Source: Gracilaria gracilis
Lineage: Eukaryota > Rhodophyta > Florideophyceae > Gracilariales > Gracilariaceae
Assembly: GCA_030374805.1 (NCBI GenBank)
Contig: JARGSG010000209.1
Location: 310,001-374,000, forward strand
Length of the DNA: 64,000 nucleotides
Direction of reading: 5' to 3'
Below are positions 32,715-43,131 of this stretch, in pieces. A program made the translations under genes and the position numbers. The notes below the pieces were generated by a model, which made no database searches, was not told the origin of the DNA, and saw only the letters and a list, made by a program, of their open reading frames with translations. Each line of letters starts with the position of its first letter. Position 1 is the first letter of the stretch.

Positions 32715-33845
32715 ATGGGCCTGGAAGCCACCATCATTTGCGTCGACAACTCCGAGTTTAGTCGGAATGGCGACTTTGCGCCTTCCAGATTTGTAAGTGA
32801 TTCTGCTGTCTAGTTCCTTCTGAAGAAAGCCAATGCCCTCTTCAGTTACCAGAACTGTCGCTGATTGAATGTGATCATGACTGACAATATCGTTATCTCC
32901 AATGACACGCGAATTCACTGCCGCTAGGCTGTACAAGTTGACTCGGTCAACATGTTGTGCTCAGCAAAGGTTCAGGCCAATGCGGAAAGCTGCGTGGGAT
33001 TGCTCACTCTCGCAGGTCGCAGCGCGCGCATTCTTGTAACATCTACGCGTGATCTTGGTCGAATCTTTACATGCATGCACGACGTGAAGTTTGACGGCGA
33101 AGCCAACTTCCTGGCGGGAATCCAAAAGGCGCAATTGGCACTCAAGCATCGACAGAACTCGCTGCAGCGACAACGTATTGTTGTATTTGTGAGCAGTCCG
33201 TTGTTGGCTGACGTAGACTCGCTCGTGAAGCTTGGAAAGAATCTGAAGAAAAACTCTGTGTCAGTTGACGTCATCGACATTGGCCTTGAGGGTGAGAACC
33301 GGCAAAAGATCGACGCTTTCATTGATGCTGTTAACTCCAATGATAATTCCAGGGCTCTCCATGTTGATGCTGGAGGTCAGAACTTAGCAGACGCGCTCAT
33401 GAACTCTGATATCTACATGGAACGTGATAGCGGCGGCGGCAGCGGCGGCGGCGGAACCAGTGGAGGTACTGGAGATGCTGCTGCGGGTAACTTCCCGTAC
33501 GGTGTTGACCCTGCTGAAGACCCAGAGCTTGCGATGGTTCTGAGAATTTCAATGGAGGAGGAGCGAGCCAGACAAGCTCGAGCAGCTCAAGAGGCCGCCG
33601 AGAGTGGGGGTGATGGAGCTACAAATAATGACGACAACAAACCTAGCGACGCTGATGCATCCAAGGGTAAATATGATGATAACGACGAAGATCTGTATGG
33701 AACAGGAGAGAACATGGATGTTGACCATGATGAAGACGCAGAAATGCTAAGGCGAGCAATTGAACTTTCGAAAGCGTCGACAGAGCCTGCGAACGGAAGC
33801 TCTTCAGATAAGAAAGATGATGACGATAAGAAGGAAAGTTCATAA
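32715..33845 (+). CDS. RPN10: 26S proteasome regulatory subunit RPN10 (ubiquitin receptor)
   Basis: Two exons, 32715-32792 and 32928-33845, joined in phase 0 across a 135-nt intron with GTAAGT donor and CTAG acceptor; 331 residues. Exon 1 encodes MGLEATIICVDNSEF and NGDFAPSRF, and exon 2 continues with VQVDSVNMLCSAKVQAN, matching the von Willebrand A domain that anchors RPN10 in the 19S particle without gap or insertion at the joint. LALKHRQN and QRQRIVVFVSSP are hallmark RPN10 blocks. Two ubiquitin-interacting motifs follow: DPELAMVLRISMEEE and DAEMLRRAIELSKAS, each with the Leu/Ala...Ser core. A Gly/Ser linker separates VWA and UIM1, and the tail is Lys/Asp-rich. Converges with ELP1. Confidence 0.95.
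32793..32927 (+). other. RPN10 intron
   Basis: 135 nt, GTAAGT...CTAG. Removing it restores the exact family spacing between SRF and VQVD. Confidence 0.9.
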
Positions 33846-34202
33846 CGAGTTAACCTTCTATGCGGCGACGAGACGAATATAGATGTCGATTCGAGATCCT
33901 CGCGGTGGACGGAGTTTTGATCCTTGTACTAGATCATTTGAGACAAGGGAGCTTAATGCCCTCGTAAATTGTACTTTGCTATTTGATGTCTGAAGTCGCG
34001 GGCCAGGAACAACACAAGCTTCTCATATTGTTCTTCACGAAAATTATGAACGGTCCGAGGTAGCGCCGCACACGACTTGTTAAGTCTTTAATGCTAGTTA
34101 CATTCATGCTCAAATGTTCTGTGATCTACAGATACCACTGGGGTTGAAGGAAATGAGGGTCTCGAAAGTTTGACCATGTTTCTATGTTTGTAGCTGTGTC
34201 CA
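33846..34202. other. shared 3' region between RPN10 and ELP1
   Basis: Convergent 3' ends, 357 bases. No gene and no clear polyadenylation signal. Confidence 0.5.
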
Positions 34203-37200
34203 TCACCGCTTGGGATGCACGACATTTGTGATTTGGGATTGCCCCAGCCAACGCTCCTCGTCTAAATACCCTTTGTGTTCACAAGGCAATACGTCGTCTG
34301 GCAACATAAGTGATTCACGTAAGTACGTCTTGATTTCTTCAGCGAGCTTTTTAACCTCAACCAACTTTCCGACATAAAACAAAGCCCGGCACGTTTTGTT
34401 GATTCGTTCGCGGAGGAAATCGCTGGGAACTAGTTTTCTCAAGTAAGCTACTAATGCTTCTTCCTCCTTTGGGTGACCTTGTCTGATCCTTTTCTTTGCG
34501 GCCTTCCGCCGCCTCTTCTCTGCTTGCTTCTCGAGTTTCGCCGCAGATAGCGGCCCAGTTTGATTCAGACTAGTATACAGGCTTGTCGTAGAAGTCTTCG
34601 ACATAAACGTAATATCAGATAGATTACTTGCGATAGAAGATGCGGTTGTGGCTGAGAACACATCTGAACCAGCTTCATCATCGGCAGGTCTGGAACCTAG
34701 TCTTTCTCGTATCGCTTGCTTCGATTCTCGCAATGTTTCAAGTCGGTTACGACGCTCACGAAGCTTTGAGCCGTTTTCAGTGACAGTACTGGACAGAACT
34801 TCATACCCTTCTTGAATATGTTCGACAAGTCTGTCGAACAAATTCTGCACTTCGTCTTTCGAGGCAAGGTTAGGACCCCAAAGGGTTAGTAGTTCAAATG
34901 CAGCCTCCCACTCTTCCGCGCCTATGAGAAGCTCCACAGCACCGTCAATGTCTTGGGTGAGGGTCGCCTTAATTTTTGCCCCATCAACCATGTTGCCAGC
35001 TTCGGCTAGACCTGTTGAGATTACATCGTACATTGAGCATTTCTGTTCATCGGAAAGGTCCAAGCGCGAAACTGCATTGATTGCCAGCTGCCATCTTCCC
35101 CCTTTCTGATAACAAGTACTTGCCTGTAGAAGATCTCCGTTCTGAATAAACACTGCCGCGGCGTCCTCAAAGCTTCCAGTGCGTTGAAGGTGGCCCCCAT
35201 AACCGTTTAACAAATCTGGAACTATGTCTCCTTGGCCGTCAAATAGATTTAGTGCGGTCTCATAAAGGTGATGCTCATGAGTCAGGGAAACGCACTCCTC
35301 ATACTTTTCTCTTCCGCAGGCAAACAAGTGCCGCAGTGCAGAATCATACCTTTCTAACTTCATGTCGATGGTGTACTTTCTAAAGTTCTCGCTCATGCCA
35401 TGCAACATCCGTAGTTCATGCGAAAACTCAGCTGGGTCCATCTGACTCGATTCAGCAACAAACGAAGCCAATTTCAGGTCATACAACCCAAGGGCATGTG
35501 TGTATACCTTCTCTTCATCCTTGAGAAGCACGAAAAGGTAGTCCACAGCCGCGAGACCTTCTTCGGAATTTCGAGCCCTTGCGTCTCGAACCAAATCAAG
35601 GGCACCGTTAAGATCAGACGGTTCGTGTTTGATAAGACCTGTCAATATCGCTGTTGTGAAACGCTTCGAGTTTCTATCATTCCTCATTGCAGAAACAATC
35701 GAATCACAAATTGTGTTAATTCTGAGCTTGTCGCCCTTGAGGAAGCTTAAGAAAACGCTGAGATGCCCAGCTTTACCAACTTGTTCGACAAAAACGGTTG
35801 TGCTCTTAAGGAAATTATCATAGTCTGCATCGACAAGATGATTCATGTCCACTCTTTGCCTTCGGCAAAGACTAAACGCGTCTGCAAATTGCCCAAGTAT
35901 TGAATATTGATAGACAGCTTGGAACACAAGAGGGCGTGGAGCGATCGTCTCAATGTTCCCACGGGGTACTTGAAGGATAATGCTGACGTCTTCAGGGATG
36001 CCAGCTACAATTAGAGAGCCGCGATCTATAGGTCGGGTAGCCCCCAGCCCTTCAGCCAAGTGGCTGCGTGCCCACAGAGCGCCATCCGAGTTCGCCACTG
36101 CGTTCAGTTCGTCGACAATAGAAGGGACTTTCTTCTCCTCTTCGACGTTAGTATGTAATCCGGAAGCACTCATCCAGATACAATATAGCAAATGAGACCG
36201 TGTTGTGAACACAAGAAAGCCTTTGTGAAGAGTGAAAGATGTGCATTCCTTCGAGATAGACAGGATTTTGTTTGCATCGAAATCAATGACCTCCAGTTCA
36301 CCGTCGTGCCCATGAGCAAGAGTAAGCTTCCTAGTTGGCGATATTGTCATATCAATGACTGCGATTGCTTCGTTACCTAGAGAGCCTGGCTTGTGAAGTA
36401 GTTCTTTGCAAACTCTTTTCTCAATGTCAACGTCGAGCACAACCACCAAGTCTCTTTCAATTGACAAAATCAAGGAGGCGGCGGAGGATTTGGACATAGT
36501 TGTAACGCGGGCCTTAGGCTTGTAGGTTGTGATCAAAGGCGCTTCCCCTTCATCCAGATGGAGTATAGTAACATAATCAGATGATCCACCCCTCGTAACA
36601 GGAAGCGACTTTACGAGAGCAATCACATCGGAATCGATCATCACCGGAAGTCGATATGAAAGAACACTGAGCCACTGCTCCTCTGGTGCAGGAAGCATCC
36701 ATTCCCTTCTAGTGATATCTACGGCGCAGGGTGCTGAAGGTACGCAAGGAATTGAAAGTGGTTTCGCAAGTTGCAAAGCTTCTATGACACCGTCACATCG
36801 AAGCACCCCTATCATTCCCTTAGCGTCAAACACGGTGTCAATGGGAGCATCACACTCCACGATACCATGACTCATGGGCGGCGGCACTATACCTCTCGAG
36901 ATGTTGGTTAGCATTATACTGGATCCGTCGATCACGGTCACATATGCACCATGATTCGTCTGAACTACGGTGCTCGTTCGCATAGTCATGTGTATGTCAA
37001 TGAGTGAGTTGGAAGTCACAATATGAGCACAAAAAACATCGTCCTCATCCCAAAGGATGTCGACGACACCTGCCGCAATCGAAACGCTCTTCTTCTTGTA
37101 CCAGTAATAATTTGCCCGAGTCCAAAACGTGACGCCCGTAGGATCAGCAACGGCCAGAATCTTTGCATTGTGATTCCATCGAGCAATCTGAGTGTCACCA

Positions 37201-37862
37201 GCTTCGAAGTCGGAACGAATGTGACGCAAGCCATTCCTCTCGAAGAAAATCAGATTCCCTTTACGATCCGGCACACTAATCATGCCACCCACGCGAGATT
37301 CCCACGACACAGAACAGCACAAATCGAGCTCACCAACATCAAGCGATTTGATCACCTCACAGCTTCGGTCGACTACGAGTCCGTGGGTTCGATCGGATTT
37401 GTGCACAACGACAAAGAACTCACCATCAGAACGCCACGCAATGCTGGCTTGCGTCGCGGTGTGTTCAAAAGATATCTCCGAGAGCTTCTCGAACTCAGAA
37501 TCAAGAACTGTTATGGACACGGGCGATACAAGGATAAGAATACAACCATCGCTGCTTGCACCAATGGCCAGAATACCAGACTTGTCTGGAGATTCATGTG
37601 TGACATCGCCCACAACGTTCACTTGGCCTTCCTCGACGCAGATCAGCTCTCCTGTGCGCGTTGCTAAAAGTGGAGCGCCGTTATGTATGGTCAAACCTAC
37701 TGGAATGGAAGATGTATAGATATCATGCTGCTCTGTTTCGGAATGAAGACGCAGAGAGTGGTCCAATTGGTGAAGAGTGTGAAGCTGGTCATAAAGGACG
37801 GCGTGTGTGGGATTGGGTGGAAGCGGAGTCACATGCTGGCGGATAGTGTGCAAGTTCTGCAT
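34203..37862 (-). CDS. ELP1: Elongator complex protein 1 (ELP1/IKI3)
   Basis: 1,219 residues in one exon, slightly shorter than animal ELP1 (about 1,330). ELP1 is the scaffold of Elongator, which adds carboxymethyl groups to wobble uridines of tRNAs in the cytoplasm. The first ~700 residues form beta-propeller (WD40-type) repeats. The segment ATRPIDRGSLIVAGIP and VPRGNIETIAPRPLV matches the family's highly conserved ERGS...MPRGNLE...P-x-x-V block. The remainder is helical TPR-like, including CYQKGGRWQLAI. Near the end, EKRRRKAAKKRIRQGHPKEE is the basic tRNA-binding region known in this position. ATG 37862 gives a family-like start (MQNL). A divergent promoter region separates it from the aminotransferase. 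Confidence 0.93.
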   Translation of the reverse strand: MQNLHTIRQHVTPLPPNPTHAVLYDQLHTLHQLDHSLRLHSETEQHDIYTSSIPVGLTIHNGAPLLATRTGELICVEEGQVNVVGDVTHESPDKSGILAIGASSDGCILILVSPVSITVLDSEFEKLSEISFEHTATQASIAWRSDGEFFVVVHKSDRTHGLVVDRSCEVIKSLDVGELDLCCSVSWESRVGGMISVPDRKGNLIFFERNGLRHIRSDFEAGDTQIARWNHNAKILAVADPTGVTFWTRANYYWYKKKSVSIAAGVVDILWDEDDVFCAHIVTSNSLIDIHMTMRTSTVVQTNHGAYVTVIDGSSIMLTNISRGIVPPPMSHGIVECDAPIDTVFDAKGMIGVLRCDGVIEALQLAKPLSIPCVPSAPCAVDITRREWMLPAPEEQWLSVLSYRLPVMIDSDVIALVKSLPVTRGGSSDYVTILHLDEGEAPLITTYKPKARVTTMSKSSAASLILSIERDLVVVLDVDIEKRVCKELLHKPGSLGNEAIAVIDMTISPTRKLTLAHGHDGELEVIDFDANKILSISKECTSFTLHKGFLVFTTRSHLLYCIWMSASGLHTNVEEEKKVPSIVDELNAVANSDGALWARSHLAEGLGATRPIDRGSLIVAGIPEDVSIILQVPRGNIETIAPRPLVFQAVYQYSILGQFADAFSLCRRQRVDMNHLVDADYDNFLKSTTVFVEQVGKAGHLSVFLSFLKGDKLRINTICDSIVSAMRNDRNSKRFTTAILTGLIKHEPSDLNGALDLVRDARARNSEEGLAAVDYLFVLLKDEEKVYTHALGLYDLKLASFVAESSQMDPAEFSHELRMLHGMSENFRKYTIDMKLERYDSALRHLFACGREKYEECVSLTHEHHLYETALNLFDGQGDIVPDLLNGYGGHLQRTGSFEDAAAVFIQNGDLLQASTCYQKGGRWQLAINAVSRLDLSDEQKCSMYDVISTGLAEAGNMVDGAKIKATLTQDIDGAVELLIGAEEWEAAFELLTLWGPNLASKDEVQNLFDRLVEHIQEGYEVLSSTVTENGSKLRERRNRLETLRESKQAIRERLGSRPADDEAGSDVFSATTASSIASNLSDITFMSKTSTTSLYTSLNQTGPLSAAKLEKQAEKRRRKAAKKRIRQGHPKEEEALVAYLRKLVPSDFLRERINKTCRALFYVGKLVEVKKLAEEIKTYLRESLMLPDDVLPCEHKGYLDEERWLGQSQITNVVHPKR

Positions 37863-38632
37863 TTCTTGGCTGCAGACCTGCGGAGAAGGATTTTTTTCCC
37901 CTTGTTCGCTAAGTTGAAGCTCTGAAATGAAAGGGCCGACAGCTTGGAGCGATGATGCGGTTCCTCGTTAAAGGGGATAACCGTGGATTTGATTTTAGCT
38001 TGAGCAAATATACCAAGGGTACGAAGGTAGATCCCACATCAGGATGATGGTTGGATCTAGCTTTGCTACCCCTGTAATCGAGGCTTTAAACAAGTAATTA
38101 TATTTGAATACCTTTAATTGACCTTAACCACATAGCAATTTTACTGGAGATTCTCCACCTATCCCCCAAGCAAAAACGGTATTTAAGGTAAGCCCTCTTA
38201 CCCTTGTAATTAGCTCTACTGATGACATCAGTCTGATGTTGCCTCTTTCCCAATACTTGGAGTACATGTGAACGACGAGGCGTATTGTCTCCTTTGAAGC
38301 GGGGTTTGCAGTTTGGGGTGGAGGAGACGGCGAAAATACATCATGCGGTGGATAGAAGGTGCAGGAAGAGACAACTGCCTCGAAAGCCAAGCCTAATTTT
38401 ATGGTGCACTCACAAGAGAGTTGCAAGTTTTGGCTTGCCATTCCCATGTTCCATGACCAGCAACGGCCTCTTGCGAGTAGGTTTTGCATGCTGCATGATG
38501 CAAACAACAGCAATATTGCGCTCAGCTGAAGATGATCTCGTTCGTTCTGTCAAACACATCATTCAAACCTCGTTTTAACTACCGACGACCGCATCAAGTA
38601 CTCTTCGAACAGCACTTCAACACCGAGCAAGC
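37863..38632. other. divergent intergenic region ELP1 / aminotransferase
   Basis: 770 bases between two divergent starts, expected to hold both promoters. No gene or strong motif identified. Confidence 0.5.
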
Positions 38633-39835
38633 ATGTCGCTAAAACCATCGAAGCGCGTTTCGCATATGTCAAACTTCATGGTGATGAGCATTCTCAGACG
38701 CGCAAACGAGCTGGAAACGAAGCTACGCGCCGAGAATCCACCCAACGCCACCAAAGTGCTACGTCTCGAAGTGGGGCAACCGCGTACGCCGCCGCCGCAA
38801 GCAGTGCTAGACTCGCTGTCATGCGCGTCTACGTCGTACACAGCCGCGCTGGGCTCGCCAGAGCTGAAGAAGGCGATAGCAAACCATTACAAGGAGTGGT
38901 ACTCCGTGGAGGTAGCGCCGTCGGCCATCGCAGTGACAACCGGTGCGTCCGGCGCGTTCGTGGCGACGTTTCTGTCTTGTTTTGACATTGGTGATCGCGT
39001 GGCGGTGAGCGTGCCGGGCTACCCGTGCTACAAGCATACGTTGATGGCGATGGGCGTTCAAGCAGTGGAGATACTTGTGGACGAGAGCTGCAACTTCCAA
39101 CCAAGCGTGGAGCAGCTGCGCGCCGAGCACGAACGATGCGCGCTCAACGGCATCGTGGTGGCCTCGCCGTCAAACCCGGCAGGAAGCGTTCTGTCTGAAG
39201 AGGAGCTTCGCAGTCTAGCGCGCTTCTGCGACGAAAACAGCATCCGACTGGTAGTGGACGAAATCTACCACGGCATCGGCGAACAAATGGCGGCCACAGC
39301 CATGAGTCTGCACAAGCAGGTGGTAGTGATAAGTTCGCTGAGCAAGTTCTGGTGCATGACAGGCTTCCGGGTGGGGTGGCTCGCCACGCGCGACACCAAG
39401 CTCATGCAGGCGATGGAACGCACGATCGAGAACATGTTTCTATGCGCGCCGTCCTTCTCGCAGCACGCGGCGGCCGTGGCGCTGTCGAAGCGCTGCGAGC
39501 GCGAGCTGCTCGCGCACGTGCGGCGCTACGTGCACAATCAGCACGCGCTGAGTGCGGCGTTGACGCGCGTCGGCTTTGAGCCGTACGCGCCGCAGGGCGC
39601 GTTCTACCTGTACGCGCGCTGCGAACGCGTGTGCGAGCGCGTGCGCGTGCGCTCCTCCGTCGAGCTGTGCGACCGGCTGCTGGCGGAGTGTCACGTGGCC
39701 GCCACGCCCGGCGTCGACTTTGACGCCGCGCGCGGCGGCGCCTTCGTGCGCTTCAGCTGCACCGCGGCGCGCGAGGACGTGGCAGAGGCCACACAGCGCA
39801 TCGTGCGCTTCATTACAGCGAGTGGCCATGTGTAA
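38633..39835 (+). CDS. class I/II pyridoxal-phosphate aminotransferase
   Basis: 400 residues of the aspartate-aminotransferase fold. Visible landmarks: LRLEVGQPRTPPP near the N-terminus, TTGASGAF (cofactor phosphate loop), VVASPSNPAGSVLSEEEL (the NP motif), VVDEIYHG (D-x-x-Y contacting the pyridine ring) and SSLSKFWCMTGFRVGW, where the Lys binds PLP, then a conserved Arg in GAFVRFSC that would hold the substrate carboxylate. Substrate is not predictable; bacterial-type alanine/kynurenine-like transaminases are similar. ATG 38633 is used; Met 12 is an alternative. GC content climbs sharply from the 5' half to the 3' half. No organelle signal is evident. Confidence 0.9.
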   Translation: MSLKPSKRVSHMSNFMVMSILRRANELETKLRAENPPNATKVLRLEVGQPRTPPPQAVLDSLSCASTSYTAALGSPELKKAIANHYKEWYSVEVAPSAIAVTTGASGAFVATFLSCFDIGDRVAVSVPGYPCYKHTLMAMGVQAVEILVDESCNFQPSVEQLRAEHERCALNGIVVASPSNPAGSVLSEEELRSLARFCDENSIRLVVDEIYHGIGEQMAATAMSLHKQVVVISSLSKFWCMTGFRVGWLATRDTKLMQAMERTIENMFLCAPSFSQHAAAVALSKRCERELLAHVRRYVHNQHALSAALTRVGFEPYAPQGAFYLYARCERVCERVRVRSSVELCDRLLAECHVAATPGVDFDAARGGAFVRFSCTAAREDVAEATQRIVRFITASGHV

Positions 39836-40046
39836 ACTGCCGCATGATTTGTGCTGCAGCCTGCAGCGCTTTTCGGGCGACTCCGTTGTTCAGCCTTGGT
39901 AGATAGCATAGATCAGCCCTATCTAGATACCAGTTATGACGTTGGTAGGATGAACGACGCTTGCGTGAGCACAAGCGACGCCATCACCACTCGAGGCTCC
40001 GTTCACCACACTTTCGATCATCCCCTACTTCTGCGCGTGCGGCGCG

Positions 40047-40856
40047 ATGATTTCCCGCCGCGCCTCACGCACGCCAACGGGCGTCGCGGGCGTTTGCTTG
40101 CTAGCGCTCGTTCTTTTTGTCCAGCTTCAACACGCGTGCTGCCAACAAGTTGAGCCGCACCCCATACGTTCGGTGCAGGGCGTCGTGACAGATGCGGTCG
40201 AATCGCTCTCACAGCAGCTGTTGAACCGCACCGATGAAGACAAAGACGCCAATGACACCAGTGAGGGGCGCGCCGCTCTCGATGAGGCGCGTGCACAAGC
40301 GCAGGAAAAGGCTCAGCAGATAGCCCCGGAGGACGTCGACGCGCTCAACCAAACGGAAACCGCTACCAACTCTACGCATGTCATCGGACCGCCTGTCGTC
40401 AACTGCGACGGCGAATGCGAATATCTGGCCGATGAACTGCTCAACGCCGTGGAGGGTACTACCTGTCGCTCCTTGTTCACAACCGGCAAGTGTCCTTCTC
40501 CTTGCATGCAGGCCATCAGCGCCATCACGTCCAATTCGTCATGGCCGGCGTGTGCGACCATGTGCGCCGGCGAGATGGTCACCGGCGCGGCGCAGAGGTG
40601 GAGCGCCTTATGTGACATCCGACAGGAGACGTTGGTGGACAAGGGTAAGGAAGTCGTCAAGAATTTTGTCACTGACGGCTTGGGTAGTGGATTTCATCTC
40701 AGTGCGCTCATCCGCCTCTCCTTGGGCATCATGATCCTGTTTCTTGGCGTCGTGTACGGTTATAGACGAGGCGCCATCTCCACCCAAATTACGTATCGCT
40801 TGCAGAAGCGACGACTGCTTGGGCGGAAGAACTCTGATGCCAACCTACCACTTTGA
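40047..40856 (+). CDS. single-pass membrane protein with Cys-rich lumenal domain (unknown)
   Basis: 269 residues, family not recognised. An N-terminal hydrophobic stretch (GVAGVCLLALVLFVQL, residues 12-27) is probably a cleaved signal. A charged linker with several N-x-S/T sites (NRT, NDT, NQT, NST, NSS) follows, then a domain with eight to ten Cys (CDGECEYLADE...TGKCPSPCMQAI...CATMCAGE), suggesting disulphides outside the cytosol. One transmembrane helix lies near residues 226-246 (LIRLSLGIMILFLGVVYGY) and a short basic tail RRGAISTQ...KRRLLGRK is cytoplasmic. So it is likely a type I glycoprotein of the secretory pathway. It starts 211 bases after the aminotransferase on the same strand. 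Confidence 0.75.
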   Translation: MISRRASRTPTGVAGVCLLALVLFVQLQHACCQQVEPHPIRSVQGVVTDAVESLSQQLLNRTDEDKDANDTSEGRAALDEARAQAQEKAQQIAPEDVDALNQTETATNSTHVIGPPVVNCDGECEYLADELLNAVEGTTCRSLFTTGKCPSPCMQAISAITSNSSWPACATMCAGEMVTGAAQRWSALCDIRQETLVDKGKEVVKNFVTDGLGSGFHLSALIRLSLGIMILFLGVVYGYRRGAISTQITYRLQKRRLLGRKNSDANLPL

Positions 40857-41046
40857 AGTAACTCTTGCCAGATGACTGTACTACACTAGTGTAACATAAA
40901 GCGCGTTTTGTAAAGCGACCGCCTCAACATCAGCATACCCACCTCCACAGAGACGCGCGTCAATGCTCTCGCATGTTGTTGCTAACCAAGCTTCGCATGG
41001 CAACAAATACGTTTTACAGGGGGTCACATTTGGTGTGCGTGATAAA

Positions 41047-41814
41047 CTAGTCCATTCTTCCGTCAAGCTCCCTGGTCTCAACACCATCCTTGGAAATAAT
41101 ATGAACAACAGCACCCCAGCCAGAGATGCAATCACGATCCAAAGCCGCAAGAAGAGCCTGACTCATTGTTTCAAAGAGCTCGTCAGGTTCGAGGTCCTTC
41201 TTGTAAAACGTTTCGCATGTACCAAACAAACTCTCCGCACACGTTCCAGCGACACAAAAATCAGTCTCCTCCGCAATACATCCCAACAGATCCATGCTGC
41301 AAATGTACGGCTTGTTGTCGCTATCTAACCCCGCTATAACCGGCTCCGAGAAATAAGGCGCGAATCGCTTTGAATACAAAGTGGAGGATACAAGACTAGC
41401 AAAAGTCTTTGGTTTCATCAGCCGGTTTTCGCGCATGGCATACAACTCCAGTTTGAAACGGAAAAGCTGATCGAGCGTTGTGATATCAGTCATAAGGCCT
41501 GTGAGACCCAAATAAAGCTTGTCATGCATTGGAAAGATGCGGTTCGCATCCATTGCGACAGTAGTCTGTTTTGCACAAAGGTTGTCAGAAAGGTGTTGAA
41601 GAACAGGAATGAAATGCAATCTGACAACGTACGAGTTGAACTCCCAGTCTTTTGTCGCTCGCGATTGCCACGCAGTTCTTTCCAGCCATGGCCAGAACGC
41701 AGCCGCCATTGTATTCAAGAATGCTCTGTTTATCGTATGAAGACGGTCAGAGAAAAGCCCTGTCGTATGCGATTGTACTTATCGTTCGCTCCAATGTCGT
41801 CGTCAACCTACCAT
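41047..41814 (-). CDS. PSMB3: 20S proteasome subunit beta type-3
   Basis: Three exons on the minus strand: ATG alone (41814-41812), 41725-41633, and 41565-41047; introns 86 nt (GTAGGT..CAG) and 67 nt (GTACGT..CAG). The spliced product is 204 residues, against 205 in human. It begins [18 protein letters not shown], then DKRLGVQL joined to [13 protein letters not shown]. Later blocks [32 protein letters not shown] and [13 protein letters not shown] are diagnostic. Beta-3 is a non-catalytic ring subunit without a propeptide, and the missing active-site Thr 1 agrees with that. A TATATA-like stretch lies at about 42131-42136 upstream. The unspliced reading from 41718 is open but in the wrong frame before intron 2. 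Confidence 0.94.
41726..41811 (-). other. PSMB3 intron 1 directly after the start codon
   Basis: 86 nt beginning GTAGGT immediately after ATG and ending ACAG before AGC (Ser 2). The first coding exon is therefore three bases. Confidence 0.75.
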
Positions 41815-43131
41815 GATGTGATCTACTTGTTGGTCGTGGCTGGAACTCCGATCTTGAAGACGGAGAGCACAACAACAAAGTGAACAACAATAAGATCTGA
41901 ATCGTTCGAATGCTTGTCGGCGATCAAGAGGAACAAGCGGCTGTCTATCAGGGTTCAGCGCTCTGTTTCGATTGGTCTTGCGGTAAATCTTCCTTGCATT
42001 CCAGCGTCCGAACCGAAAGGAATCCAAACCTCTGAGATAGAAAATTGGCCATTCCTGATTTTGCTATTTTCAAAAAGAAATCGGATTTCGAGGAACGTGA
42101 AAGTGACATGGCCTACCAAGGGTACCGTCGTATATAGGAGCATGCGGGAATAGGGAAAAATGAACTGCAGAAACAAGATATGACAATAAACAGCGGAAAT
42201 ATGCTTTAACCCTGGACACTTATTACTAGCTAATGTTAGCTAGAGCAGCAACTTGTGAAAAGCTTTTTTTTTAATCGGTGAAGCTTTGGTGCGAAGAGCT
42301 TTCTCGCACTGCCAGACGGTACGCAGGGCTTTCCTGCAACCAGCCGAACTCTTGTACGGCTACAAACCTTCGCAGCTTTGTGCGGTTATGTTCCCCATAT
42401 CCACCATTTTAGCACGAAAGCTAAGAAACACTGCGTGAGCGAGCAAAAAGATTTTTTTCCATGTATGCATGATCTAAGACAGCCTGCTTTTCTTTACCCT
42501 TTTGATCCTGAACGGTTAAAGCTGTTGACATAGCTTTAACGTAAAAGAACGTTTGGGCAATATTTGTACTCATTGGATAGTGTTGCCATGTGTTTTCCTT
42601 GCCAGTTCATGATCATCCAAAATATTTGGAAATCACCTTTGAGTACCATGTGTATCGACCCGACATTCTGACTTTCTCGGAATCGCTTTGAATGCCCCCC
42701 TCTGCAAAGTAAATGGACGCCTCGAGCGATCCATCAGAAGTCTTCATCACGCCAGTGCCCACCTCTTAAGCGACGACATTCAATTCCAAGCCCCCATTAG
42801 AACCGCCGTAGGGCAAAGCACTGCACGTGAAACTTTTGAATCTGAACGCTCTCAGAGTTGTCCTCGGCAAGTCCAGGAATAGACAAAGTGGTGACACCGG
42901 ATATCCTCCTTACCTCCAATATCAAAAAATGCGCCACCTGTCAATCAAATTCAAACAAGCAACCTACCAAATATGTTAATCACACGCAAAAGCAAATCAT
43001 AACGCGCTCTGAAGTTTGCACGTATCTTTTTGCCAATCATTTTATTTGAAAAGAGCCAAATCCAATCTTTTTGTGCACGGAATGTCGTTTGAAAAAAACA
43101 GGTCGGTCGCTAATATCAGATCCCAAACATT
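41815..43131. other. non-coding stretch
   Basis: PSMB3 upstream region, then about 1.2 kb of AT-rich DNA. Only short open readings without motifs; no gene supported. Confidence 0.45.

Noticed and set aside
41047-41718. Unspliced 223-residue PSMB3 reading as the protein
   Set aside because: Its first ~50 residues do not resemble the family, whereas removing two GT..AG introns restores the conserved N-terminus and the right length.
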